Shown here: piece after piece, positions 8,860-16,212 of the stretch | Layout: each line of letters starts with the position of its first letter | How positions within the stretch are numbered: the stretch's first letter is position 1 | Assembly (NCBI GenBank): GCA_938044705.1 | Contig: CALIOL010000161.1 | Span: 1-54,504 of the forward strand | DNA: 54,504 nt | Source: an uncultured Ilumatobacter sp. | GTDB lineage: Bacteria > Actinomycetota > Acidimicrobiia > Acidimicrobiales > Ilumatobacteraceae | Direction: 5' to 3' | The notes under the pieces: model-generated | Database searches by the model: none | The model's input: only the letters and a program-made list of their open reading frames with translations | What the model was told of the DNA's origin: nothing | Translations under genes and position numbers: made by a program

Positions 8860-9579
8860 TCAGGCGTTCTTTTCGTTGATCAGCGCGCCGACGGCGGCGT
8901 CGATCTCGTCGTAGGCGCCTTCGCCGATGTGGTCGTAGCGCACGTTGCCGTCGGCGTCGATGAGAAACAGTCGGGGCCAGAAGCGGCGCTCCTGCCAGGA
9001 CCGGAAGTTGGACTTGGTGTCCGGGAACTCGATGGCGATCGGCCAGACGAGGCCGTTGTCCTCGGCGGCCTGACGAACCGCATCGACGTCCTCTTCGAAG
9101 CTGAACTCGGGAGCGTGGACTCCGATGACCTCGAAGTCTTCGCCGGCGTATTTGTCATGAAGGTTCCGCATGTGCGGGTAGGTGGCCTGGCAGTTGTGGC
9201 AGCCGAAGGTCCAGAACTGGACCGCCAGCACCTTGCCGTCGAATTCGTCGAACTCGGTCGCGTTGGTCTGGATCCACTCTTGGACCTCGAGGAACTCCGG
9301 ATGTGGCCCTCGATTGGGAAGGTCCGGTGTGTTCGGATCCAACGTCGTGGGAGGAGCGGTTTCGGAGGTAGCGCCGTCGGCCGGCTCGGCGTCCGCACCA
9401 GCGTCGGCATCGTCGTTGGTCTCCGGCTCGCTGAGCGTTGCATCCTCGACCGGTGGCTGCTGGGTGACAGCAGCTGCGGCTTCGCTATCGGGTTCGCTCC
9501 CGGACGTGGCAACGAGTCCGACGACGACAGCACCGACCAGACCGAGCGAGACGAGTGCGGTGACACGACGTGCTTCCAT
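8860..9579 (-). CDS. Exported thioredoxin-fold protein (TlpA/DipZ C-terminus type)
   Basis: N-terminal signal anchor (about residues 7-24), then a disordered acidic Thr/Pro/Asp linker to about 90, then a TlpA-like thioredoxin domain. The active site is Cys127-His-Asn-Cys130 in FWTFGCHNC. The IGVHAPEFSFEED stretch that follows is the typical arrangement of DipZ/TlpA-like peroxiredoxin-related domains, and WPRLFLIDADGNVRYDHIGEG supplies the cis-Pro region. It probably reduces disulfides or handles cytochrome c thiols outside the membrane, and its electrons may come from the CcdA-like protein encoded 67 bases downstream. Start ATG 9579-9577; 239 residues. Confidence 0.88.
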   Translation of the reverse strand: MEARRVTALVSLGLVGAVVVGLVATSGSEPDSEAAAAVTQQPPVEDATLSEPETNDDADAGADAEPADGATSETAPPTTLDPNTPDLPNRGPHPEFLEVQEWIQTNATEFDEFDGKVLAVQFWTFGCHNCQATYPHMRNLHDKYAGEDFEVIGVHAPEFSFEEDVDAVRQAAEDNGLVWPIAIEFPDTKSNFRSWQERRFWPRLFLIDADGNVRYDHIGEGAYDEIDAAVGALINEKNA

Positions 9580-9694
9580 GCGGACCAGTTTCGCAGTTGT
9601 CGGCGTTCGGTACTCGCAACGCCAGCGAACCGTTCCCGAAACAGCCCTGTGGCTGCGCCCGGGGTCGTGAATGGGGACGTTCCAGCCCGTCGGG

Positions 9695-10030
9695 CTACAT
9701 CAACCGGCGAGGGACGCGCACCATCACGCGGTACGTCCCTGCGTGCGGGACCGGTCCGAACTGTCGAGAATCGACGGCCCGAACGGCCAGATTGTCCGAT
9801 GAGACGGTCATGGTGTCACCGTCAACGGACTCGACGCGCTTGACCAGCCAGAAGCCCGGCCGATCCGGATGTTCGAGACATCGGATCTGACCGGGACGAG
9901 GGGTTCCCCCGGAGAGTGCGATGAGTCCCTGACCATCGGTGAGCGTTGGAAACATCGAGCGATCGGCGACGACGAAGCGTCGAAGATGACGACGTGACGA
10001 ACGATTCGAGCGGAGTGGTGACGTACCCAC
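9695..10030 (-). CDS. sodX: Nickel-type superoxide dismutase maturation protease
   Basis: Small S26 (signal-peptidase-like) serine protease that removes the SodN leader and exposes the nickel-binding N-terminal His. The 111-residue product keeps both catalytic positions: Ser25 in the DRSMFPTL motif and Lys64 in WLVKRVESVDGD. It has no membrane helix, as expected for SodX, which acts in the cytosol. It is transcribed divergently from sodN, the standard actinobacterial arrangement. The GTG at 10030-10028 is the longest plausible start. It lies inside the sodN promoter, so the true start may be some codons downstream, but it must precede Ser25. Confidence 0.9.
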   Translation of the reverse strand: MGTSPLRSNRSSRRHLRRFVVADRSMFPTLTDGQGLIALSGGTPRPGQIRCLEHPDRPGFWLVKRVESVDGDTMTVSSDNLAVRAVDSRQFGPVPHAGTYRVMVRVPRRLM

Positions 10031-10046
10031 CTGAGGAGTGTAGGTT
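10018..10046 (+). promoter_or_regulatory. sodN promoter (-35 GTGACG, -10 TAGGTT)
   Basis: GTGACG at 10018-10023 and TAGGTT at 10041-10046 are separated by 17 bases, a good housekeeping-sigma match. Transcription would start near 10053 and give an untranslated leader of about 60 bases before sodN. The promoter overlaps the 5' end of the divergent sodX gene. Confidence 0.6.
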
Positions 10047-10059
10047 TCGGCTCATACCC

Positions 10060-10077
10060 CAGCGGGTCGTCCCGCTG
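10060..10077 (+). promoter_or_regulatory. Hairpin in the sodN leader
   Basis: Perfect 7-bp stem CAGCGGG / CCCGCTG with a TCGT tetraloop, between the sodN -10 box and its ribosome binding site. It may stabilise the leader RNA or take part in regulation. The same stem sequence recurs in the sodN terminator (10561-10601). Confidence 0.55.
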
Positions 10078-10100
10078 TTGTCCACACCCAGCCGTCCCCC

Positions 10101-10106
10101 AAGGAG
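10101..10106 (+). promoter_or_regulatory. sodN ribosome binding site AAGGAG
   Basis: A full Shine-Dalgarno six bases before the ATG at 10113. It fixes the start and hence the 14-residue leader peptide. It is one of the strongest binding sites in the window, in keeping with an abundant enzyme. Confidence 0.85.
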
Positions 10107-10112
10107 ATACTC

Positions 10113-10535
10113 ATGTTCGCCAAGCTCTTCGCATCAGCCACCGTTGCCCACGCTCACTGCGACCTCTACTGCGGGGTGTACGACCCGGCGCAGGCAAAGA
10201 TCGAAGCGCTCTCGGTGGTCAAGACCGCCAAGAAGTACGCAGAATCAGATGACGAGGTCTTCCGTGCCCGTTGCATCTCGATCAAGGAAGCTCGCGCCGA
10301 GGAAACCAAGCACCACCTGATGGTGTTGTGGGCCGACTTCTTCGCCCCAGCCCACTTCGAAGCGCACCCCAACCTCCACCAGCTGTTCTGGGACGCAATC
10401 CACCAGGCCGGCGAAGCGAAGAAGACCATGGACCCTGCCGCAGGGGAGAAGCTCGTGGAACTGATCGACGAGATCGCGGTCATCTTCTGGAGCACCGAGA
10501 AGGCAGCCGGCATGGGCGTGTACCCGCCGAGCTGA
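10113..10535 (+). CDS. sodN: Nickel superoxide dismutase
   Basis: Cytosolic enzyme that disproportionates superoxide using a nickel ion held by the N-terminal hook. The 140-residue precursor has a 14-residue leader ending AHA. Cleavage by SodX would free His15, followed by Cys16-Asp17-Leu18-Tyr19-Cys20-Gly21-Val-Tyr. Ligand His1 and cysteines 2 and 6 of the mature hook are intact. Mature position 5, usually proline, is tyrosine (codon 10167-10169). The rest matches the four-helix NiSOD fold: YDPAQAKIEA after the hook, KHHLMVLWADFFAPAHFE in the middle, and IFWSTEKAAGMGVYPPS at the end. It is divergent from sodX and followed by a good terminator. Confidence 0.96.
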   Translation: MFAKLFASATVAHAHCDLYCGVYDPAQAKIEALSVVKTAKKYAESDDEVFRARCISIKEARAEETKHHLMVLWADFFAPAHFEAHPNLHQLFWDAIHQAGEAKKTMDPAAGEKLVELIDEIAVIFWSTEKAAGMGVYPPS

Positions 10536-10560
10536 ACGTCACCCGACGACATTCGACTGG

Positions 10561-10601
10561 ACCCGCTGTTTCCGACGTGGAGCAGCGGGTTCGTTCGTTT
10601 T
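10561..10601 (+). terminator. Rho-independent terminator after sodN
   Basis: 8-bp perfect stem ACCCGCTG (10561-10568) / CAGCGGGT (10583-10590), then a T-rich run (10591-10601). It lies 25 bases after the sodN stop. Confidence 0.75.
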
Positions 10602-10637
10602 CCGAGCGTCGTGAGCTGTCGGTCATCGACGTCGATG

Positions 10638-11231
10638 TCAGCGCGCCGCTGGAAAGCGTCGAGACAGCTCGGCGGCGACGGTGGCGACGTCGAGATGCGA
10701 GAGCGGGCCGGGCTGTGCCAGCAACGTCACGAGCCCGGCTGGCCGAGTCATCCAGATGCCGTCGATCTCGACCGAGCGGCGATGCAACCCCGTTGCGTTC
10801 GTTGCGCACACAGCGGTGTGCACCTCCAGCCAGTCGAACCCGATCGCCGAGATGACCTCTCGACAAGCGGCCGCTTGTTTGCGTACCTGGAGTTCGAGTC
10901 GCTTCACCGCTGCGGTGGTCGCTTCGACCGAAAACCGGTCGAGATCGTGGTCGGCGGCGATCACCCAGACTCCCGCAGGCAACACGACGAGATGGTCGAT
11001 CGGATCACAGTCGAGGGTCGGTTCGGCGTGTCTGCTGTGCAGTACGACCCCGGCGCCGGCGAGTTGGTGTTCCAGGCGTGAACCCAGGCGCCGCTCGCGG
11101 AGGGTCCACATCGAGCGCCGCCTGCGTGCGCGACGACCATGGCTGCCACGATGAAACACGCCGGGAATGCCGCGGTCGATGCGCGACGGCGGTGGGAGGC
11201 GGTCGAGTGCGCGTTCTGGATCGAGCGTCAC
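10638..11231 (-). CDS. NERD-like (nuclease-related domain) protein
   Basis: The 197-residue product has an Arg-rich N-terminus, then a segment typical of NERD domains in actinobacteria: LRERRLGSRLEHQ, then a strand, then PIDHLVVLPAGVWVIAADHD. In classical NERD proteins the nuclease-type residues are the Asp of the IDHLVV strand and a D/E-x-K after VFVID. Here the second site reads VIAADHD without a lysine, so catalysis is doubtful. The C-terminal half is less clear. The GTG at 11231-11229 was chosen as the last in-frame start before the conserved region. It is divergent from the TetR gene, with an 84-base shared intergenic region. The function of the family is poorly known. Confidence 0.68.
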   Translation of the reverse strand: MTLDPERALDRLPPPSRIDRGIPGVFHRGSHGRRARRRRSMWTLRERRLGSRLEHQLAGAGVVLHSRHAEPTLDCDPIDHLVVLPAGVWVIAADHDLDRFSVEATTAAVKRLELQVRKQAAACREVISAIGFDWLEVHTAVCATNATGLHRRSVEIDGIWMTRPAGLVTLLAQPGPLSHLDVATVAAELSRRFPAAR

Positions 11232-11315
11232 GACTCGGTATCGGCAGCTGCTCGTTCGTTCTCGACTGATTTGTTCGAATCGGCCGGTGAACGAGTCCGG
11301 TAGCGTGCCGTGCCT

Positions 11316-11936
11316 ATGTCCGGCGAGGAGGGTGACGAACGCACGACTCGGGAGCAGATCCTCGACGCTGCCCGACAGTGCTTTGCGCAAGCCGGGTACA
11401 GCGCGACCTCGCTGAACGACATCGCCGCAGAGGTGGGGATTCGCCGGCCCAGTCTGCTGCACCACTTCAACTCCAAGGAGAGCCTGTACGAAGAGGTCTT
11501 CGAGCAGCTGCTCTCGGACTGGTTCTCGAGGCTCGCCGACTCGATCACGGCGCCGTCGAAGGGACTCGAGAAGGTCGAGCAGGTGCTCGATGCCGGCTTC
11601 GGCTTCTTCGCCGACAACCCGGCGTACGTGACGCTCATGCGTCGTGAGGCAATCGATGGTGGCAGTCACCTGGCGATCGACCTCGCTGCGACGCTGCGGC
11701 CGCTGTTCGACGAGGCCGTGGAGTATTTCGAACGTGAGATGGCAGCGGGCGTTTTCCGAGACCAGGACGCCGCACAGCTGCTCCTCACCGGCTACGGCGC
11801 GCTGCTGAGCTATTTCTCAGACGCGCCGTTCCTCGAAGGACTGCTCGACGAGAGTCCGTTGAACGAGGCCTCGCTGGCGCGGCGCCGCTCTCACATCATC
11901 GACTTCTTCCGCTCGGCCCTGGAGCATCCAGAATGA
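11316..11936 (+). CDS. TetR family transcriptional regulator
   Basis: 206 residues with an N-terminal helix-turn-helix: TREQILDAARQCFAQAGYSA leads into LNDIAAEVGIRRPSLLHHF (about residues 12-52), a classic TetR DNA-binding domain. The C-terminal ligand domain is all-helical. The ATG at 11316 is preferred; an in-frame GTG at 11310 is possible. Its stop overlaps the ATG of the thioesterase gene (ATGA), so the two are cotranslated. It may repress its own operon and the divergent NERD-like gene. A fatty-acyl or acyl-CoA effector would fit the neighbouring thioesterase and acyl-CoA synthetase, but this is inference. Confidence 0.92.
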   Translation: MSGEEGDERTTREQILDAARQCFAQAGYSATSLNDIAAEVGIRRPSLLHHFNSKESLYEEVFEQLLSDWFSRLADSITAPSKGLEKVEQVLDAGFGFFADNPAYVTLMRREAIDGGSHLAIDLAATLRPLFDEAVEYFEREMAAGVFRDQDAAQLLLTGYGALLSYFSDAPFLEGLLDESPLNEASLARRRSHIIDFFRSALEHPE

Positions 11937-12409
11937 CCGGCTTCGTGCCGACGCGGGGCGAATCGTTCGAACCGCTGGACGACGAGACGACGCAACGGTG
12001 GCTCCGATTCGGCAAGTCGGGGACCACGACCTACCCGATGATGCTCGGACTCGTCGTCGAAGACGTGCGGGTCGACTACTGCCGCATGCGGTTACCGTTC
12101 CGCGACGAACTCCTCCAGGCGGCTGGTGTCATGCATGGGGGAGCGATCGCTTCGCTGCTCGACCACGTGATGGTGCCGGCAGTCGGTGCGGTGTTGGAGC
12201 GAAGCCAGAATTTCTCCACGGTGGACATGCACGTGCAGTACATGCGCGGCATCGTCGGGGGTGATCGTGCCGAAGACGCGATCGCCGAAGGCTGGGTGAC
12301 GCGGCGCGGACGCAGAACCGTGTTCTGCGAAGCCGAGGCGTTCGGCGCCACGACCGGAGAGCTGCTCGCGAAGAGCGTGCTCACCTACTCGGTCTCGCCT
12401 CCGCGTTGA
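11933..12409 (+). CDS. PaaI/hotdog-fold thioesterase
   Basis: 158-residue hotdog protein that should hydrolyse acyl-CoA thioesters. The diagnostic HGG motif is present (His68-Gly69-Gly70 in AAGVMHGGAIASLLDH), with Asp77 on the central helix. The VDMHVQYMRGI strand and the late GRRTVFCEAEAF strand follow the PaaI pattern. It is coupled to the TetR gene by a four-base overlap and lies 67 bases before an acyl-CoA synthetase. The group may handle an unusual acyl-CoA pool. The substrate cannot be read from the sequence. Confidence 0.88.
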   Translation: MTGFVPTRGESFEPLDDETTQRWLRFGKSGTTTYPMMLGLVVEDVRVDYCRMRLPFRDELLQAAGVMHGGAIASLLDHVMVPAVGAVLERSQNFSTVDMHVQYMRGIVGGDRAEDAIAEGWVTRRGRRTVFCEAEAFGATTGELLAKSVLTYSVSPPR

Positions 12410-12462
12410 CACCGGCGCACAAACCTGGCCGGTGATGCCGTTCCCGGACCCCTCGTCGAAAC

Positions 12463-12468
12463 TACGAT
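12463..12468 (+). promoter_or_regulatory. -10-like TACGAT before the acyl-CoA synthetase
   Basis: TANNNT hexamer 8 bases before the ATG at 12477, with no Shine-Dalgarno in between. It fits a leaderless or near-leaderless transcript. Confidence 0.4.
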
Positions 12469-12476
12469 CGAAGACA

Positions 12477-14630
12477 ATGACGGCTTCTTCGACCCTGTCC
12501 GAACGCGCCTCCAAGGCGCTCCTCGCTGGATACGGGGTCCCGATCGCGCCGGAGCGTTTCGCTACGACCGCGGCCGCGGCCGGAGACGCCGCGGACGAGA
12601 TCGGCTATCCGGTCGTGGCGAAGTTGAACGGCGACGCCATCGCTCACAAGACAGAGCGGGGGCTGGTCAAGCTGCGCCTCGGTGATCGCGCCGCGGTCGA
12701 AGCTGCTGCGACCGAGTTGCTCGGCGCGGCCCGTCCCGATGACGGTGATGTCGACGTGCTCGTCGCTCCGATGGTGTCGGGCAACCGTGAGTTGATCGCT
12801 GGGGTTGTCCGCGACGCTCAGTTCGGTGCGATGGTGATGCTCGGCGTCGGTGGAATTCTCGCCGAGGCCGTCGCAGACGTCGTGTTTCGGCCAGCGCCGC
12901 TCGATGCGGCGACGGCCAATGACATGGTCGAGGGACTCGCCACGCAGAAGCTCCTCGGGGAGTTCCGCGGAGAGTCAGCTGTCGACCGCGAACAGCTGAT
13001 CTCGCTCCTGGTGGGGCTCGGCCGACTCGCCGATGAGCGATCGGACGTGGCGAGTGTCGACATCAACCCGCTCATCGTGAGCCCGGCAGGAGAGCTGGTG
13101 GCGGTCGACGGGCTCGTCGAAGTCGGAGAGCCAGCGGTACGCACCTCGACCCTTCGTGAGCGGCCGACCGATGCGCAATTCCGGGCGCTGTTCGAACCGC
13201 GAGGTGTATTGATCACCGGTGCATCGACTCATCCGGGCAAGTTCGGATTCGTGTCGCTCCACAACCTGCTGTCCAACGGCTACGCCGGAAAGGTGTTCGG
13301 AACGAACCTCAAGGGCGAGAACGTGCTCGGGGTCGACACGGTCGCCGACATCGAGGCCTTGCCTGATGGCGAGATCGACCTCGTCTTCGTGTGCACGCCA
13401 GCGGCAGCCAACCCTGATCTTCTCCGCGCGTGTGCCAGCAAAGGGGTCACCGCTGCCTTCCTCACCTCGGCGGGGTATGGCGAAGCTGGCGAAGCCGGAA
13501 TCGCTGCGCAGCGCGACCTCGTCGCGCTCGCAGACGAACTCGGCATCCTCCTCGCTGGACCCAACGGTCAGGGGGTCGTGAGTACTCCCGTCGACATGTG
13601 CGTGCAGATCGTCGCGCCGTATCCGCCAGCCGGGTCGATCGGCGTGGCGAGCCAGTCGGGCAACTTCGTGTCGAGCTTCTTGAACCACGCCCGCGCCACC
13701 GGCGTCGGAATCTCCCGGGCGGTGTCCGCTGGCAACGCAGCCGCTGTGGGCGTGGCGGACTACCTGGACTTCTACGCCGATGACGATGCAACTGCGGTCG
13801 GCCTGGCTTACCTCGAGGGAATCACCGACGGGCGCGGCCTGATGGACCGCCTCGCGCTCGCAGCCGAGAGCAAGCCGCTCGTGATCGTGAAGGGCGGAGC
13901 GACCGAGGGCGGAGCGGCCGCAGCCGCCAGCCACACCGGAGCGCTCGCTGCCGACGACAAGGTGTTCGACGGTGCGTGCCGTGCGGCCGGTCTCACTCGT
14001 GCGGACAGCATCGAGTCGGCATTCGAGGCTGCGGCGACGTTCGCGACCCAACCGCTCCCGGCAGGCCCGAACGTCGCGGTGCTCACGACGGTCGGTGGCT
14101 GGGGCGTCGTCACCGCGGATGCGATCACCCGCGACCGTGACCTCGTGCTGATGGAGTTGCCGGAGGATCTGATGGCGGCGATCGACGCCAAGCTGCCGGC
14201 TCGCTGGAGCCGCAACAACCCGATCGACTGCGCCGGCGGAGAGACCCGCGACACGATCCCCGAGATCATGGAACTCGTCGCCACGCATCCCGACGTCCAC
14301 TCGATCATCTACCTCGGCCTCGGAATCCAGTCGAATCAGGCGCAGATGATGCGCCACGGCCGCTTCTACCCAGATCACGGACTCGAGCGGATCGTCGAGT
14401 ACCACGAGCGCCAGGACACCCGTTTCGCTGACGCCGCGCACGAGTTGAGCGTGCAGACCGGCAAGCCGATCCTGACTTCGACCGAGCTCGCTGTCGCGGA
14501 TCCGTCGAACGCCGGTCCGGCCGCGGTCCGTGCGACGGGACGTCTCTGCTACCCGAGTGGGGAGCGTGCCGTTGCTGCGCTCGGTCACATGCTCCGTCGC
14601 GTCGAACACCTCCGAGCCCGTACGCCGTGA
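12477..14630 (+). CDS. NDP-forming acyl-CoA synthetase (fused beta-alpha subunits)
   Basis: 717-residue fusion of the two subunits of ADP-forming acetyl/acyl-CoA synthetases. Residues about 1-235 are the ATP-grasp (beta) half, with YPVVAKLNGDAIAHKTERG and VDINPLIV. About 240-717 is the CoA-binding/ligase (alpha) half, with VLITGASTHPGKFG, GPNGQG, SIGVASQSGNF and the conserved phosphohistidine site AAAASHTGALA (His486). The enzyme makes or uses acyl-CoA with ATP/ADP and phosphate in the cytosol. The order beta then alpha is the reverse of several characterised fusions but is common in actinobacteria. There is no GNAT domain, unlike Pat-type protein acetyltransferases. Substrate unknown. Confidence 0.9.
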   Translation: MTASSTLSERASKALLAGYGVPIAPERFATTAAAAGDAADEIGYPVVAKLNGDAIAHKTERGLVKLRLGDRAAVEAAATELLGAARPDDGDVDVLVAPMVSGNRELIAGVVRDAQFGAMVMLGVGGILAEAVADVVFRPAPLDAATANDMVEGLATQKLLGEFRGESAVDREQLISLLVGLGRLADERSDVASVDINPLIVSPAGELVAVDGLVEVGEPAVRTSTLRERPTDAQFRALFEPRGVLITGASTHPGKFGFVSLHNLLSNGYAGKVFGTNLKGENVLGVDTVADIEALPDGEIDLVFVCTPAAANPDLLRACASKGVTAAFLTSAGYGEAGEAGIAAQRDLVALADELGILLAGPNGQGVVSTPVDMCVQIVAPYPPAGSIGVASQSGNFVSSFLNHARATGVGISRAVSAGNAAAVGVADYLDFYADDDATAVGLAYLEGITDGRGLMDRLALAAESKPLVIVKGGATEGGAAAAASHTGALAADDKVFDGACRAAGLTRADSIESAFEAAATFATQPLPAGPNVAVLTTVGGWGVVTADAITRDRDLVLMELPEDLMAAIDAKLPARWSRNNPIDCAGGETRDTIPEIMELVATHPDVHSIIYLGLGIQSNQAQMMRHGRFYPDHGLERIVEYHERQDTRFADAAHELSVQTGKPILTSTELAVADPSNAGPAAVRATGRLCYPSGERAVAALGHMLRRVEHLRARTP

Positions 14631-16159
14631 ACCGAGCTCCCGATGCGATGTCGCGCCTCGCCGCTCGGCAACCGGCTCGGCGCAGAGGTGGCGTCGGGCC
14701 GCTCATCGTCCTCGGCCTGTTCGCGCTCGTGCCCGCCTTGGGTCTGTACGCGCTGTTCGTGTGGTCCAGTTCGAAAATCGACGACAATGAAGCGGCGCCG
14801 CCGCCACCCACGACGATCGTCGCGCCCCCGCAGCCCGACGAACCATTGAACAATGCGATGCTGACGTTTCGCCGGATGCCAGCGCTCGTGTCACGTGGGC
14901 TCAATGTCGATCAGTTCGTCACCGACATCGCGCCGTTCCTGACAACGATCAACGATCGCAGCTGCGTTGCCGTGTCCGTCGACGGCAATGTGGTCGGCAC
15001 GGCCAACGGCAACTTGGCAGTGATTCCCGCCAGCACCGAGAAGATCGTGGTCGCAGCCGTTGCGTTGGAGCGTCTGGGCGCCGATCACGTGTTCACCACG
15101 ACCGCGGTGTCGGCCGCAGCGCCGTCCGGCGGCGTGCTGGAGGGAGATCTCGTGCTCCTCGGTGGAGGTGATCCACTGCTGTCGTCGGACTGGTATCCCA
15201 CGTCCGGCCTCGAGCGGCGCCCGGTGTTCAATCCCACATCGCTCGATGCGCTCGCCGACCAGGTGCAAGCAGCGGGAGTCACCCAGATCACGGGTGCGGT
15301 GCTGGGCGACGGATCGCGCTACGACGATGAGTTCTTTGCTCCTGGGTGGGGCAACGGGGTGGCCGGACTCGAGGCGGGGCCATACGACGCACTGATGGCC
15401 AACGACGCCCGCGTGCTCGGCGAGGAACAGCGGGGGAACAATCCGAACAGCGCGGCGGCGCGAGAGTTCACTCGGCTGTTGCGTGACCGCGGCGTGACCG
15501 TCGCGGGCGACGCCGGGGTCGGGCTGGCAGCAGAGTTCGGTGACGCTCCGCACGAGGTTGCGTCGATTCAGTCGGTTCCTCTCGCTGGCGTCGTCGCCGA
15601 GATGCTGACCAACAGCGACAACAACACGGCCGAATTGCTGGTGAAAGAAATCGGTCTCGGTGCCGCAGGCGATGGAGTCGGAACCCGCGAGGCCGGAGTC
15701 GCCGTGATGACCGAACAGCTCCAAGCCTGGGGAGTCGACACGACCAACGTGGTGTTGTCGGACGGTTCCGGCCTCAGCTTGGACAACCGCTTGACGTGCG
15801 ATGCGATCCTTGCGGTGCTGCAGCGCACCGACCCGGCCGACACGATCGGCGCGGCGCTTCCTGTCGCGGCGCAGACCGGCACGCTCGCCGACGTCTTCGT
15901 CGACCACCCGGTGGCAGGTCGACTGCTCGGCAAGACCGGCACGCTCAACAATCCGCCGTTCAACCAGGATCCGCCGGCCGTGAAGGCCCTGGCGGGCTAC
16001 CTCCCCGTCGAGGGCGGCGGAGCGGTGGAGTTCGCGCTCGTGCTCAACGGCCCGACCATTTCCGATCAGAGCGAGTACCGCCCGGTGTGGACCGAGCTTG
16101 CCGACGGACTCGACACGTACCCGTCGGGAGCTTCCCCAGCCGAGATCGGGTTGAGATGA
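14627..16159 (+). CDS. dacB: D-alanyl-D-alanine carboxypeptidase, PBP4/S13 family (first copy)
   Basis: 510-residue extracytoplasmic serine peptidase that trims peptidoglycan stem peptides. It has an N-terminal signal anchor (about residues 25-46), a Pro-rich linker, then the S13 catalytic domain. All three penicillin-binding motifs are visible: S-x-x-K as Ser136-Thr-Glu-Lys139 (PASTEK), the S-D-N motif in TNSDNNTAELLVKE, and LLGKTGTL near the end. It starts with GTG inside the stop of the acyl-CoA synthetase (GTGA overlap); an in-frame ATG at 14648 is an alternative. A second paralogue follows immediately. Confidence 0.92.
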   Translation: MNRAPDAMSRLAARQPARRRGGVGPLIVLGLFALVPALGLYALFVWSSSKIDDNEAAPPPPTTIVAPPQPDEPLNNAMLTFRRMPALVSRGLNVDQFVTDIAPFLTTINDRSCVAVSVDGNVVGTANGNLAVIPASTEKIVVAAVALERLGADHVFTTTAVSAAAPSGGVLEGDLVLLGGGDPLLSSDWYPTSGLERRPVFNPTSLDALADQVQAAGVTQITGAVLGDGSRYDDEFFAPGWGNGVAGLEAGPYDALMANDARVLGEEQRGNNPNSAAAREFTRLLRDRGVTVAGDAGVGLAAEFGDAPHEVASIQSVPLAGVVAEMLTNSDNNTAELLVKEIGLGAAGDGVGTREAGVAVMTEQLQAWGVDTTNVVLSDGSGLSLDNRLTCDAILAVLQRTDPADTIGAALPVAAQTGTLADVFVDHPVAGRLLGKTGTLNNPPFNQDPPAVKALAGYLPVEGGGAVEFALVLNGPTISDQSEYRPVWTELADGLDTYPSGASPAEIGLR

Positions 16160-16182
16160 TCGCGTGCGATGATGGAGGTGCG

Positions 16183-16212
16183 ATGGGCACGTGGGCGAAG
16201 GCATCTCGATGA
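16183..16212 (+). other. Possible 9-codon leader peptide before the second PBP4 gene
   Basis: ATG at 16183 sits five bases after a strong Shine-Dalgarno (GGAGG, 16174-16178) and encodes MGTWAKASR. Its TGA overlaps the ATG of the PBP4 gene (ATGA at 16209-16212). The PBP4 ATG has no good binding site of its own, so coupling through this mini-ORF is plausible. Alternatively the GGAGG serves an in-frame GTG at 16191. Confidence 0.4.

Noticed and set aside
11229-11669. N-terminal extension of the NERD-like frame
   Set aside because: It runs through the divergent TetR gene and has no NERD similarity.
12975-14609. 544-codon minus-strand frame opposite the acyl-CoA synthetase
   Set aside because: Shadow of a conserved two-domain enzyme; no motif or signal.
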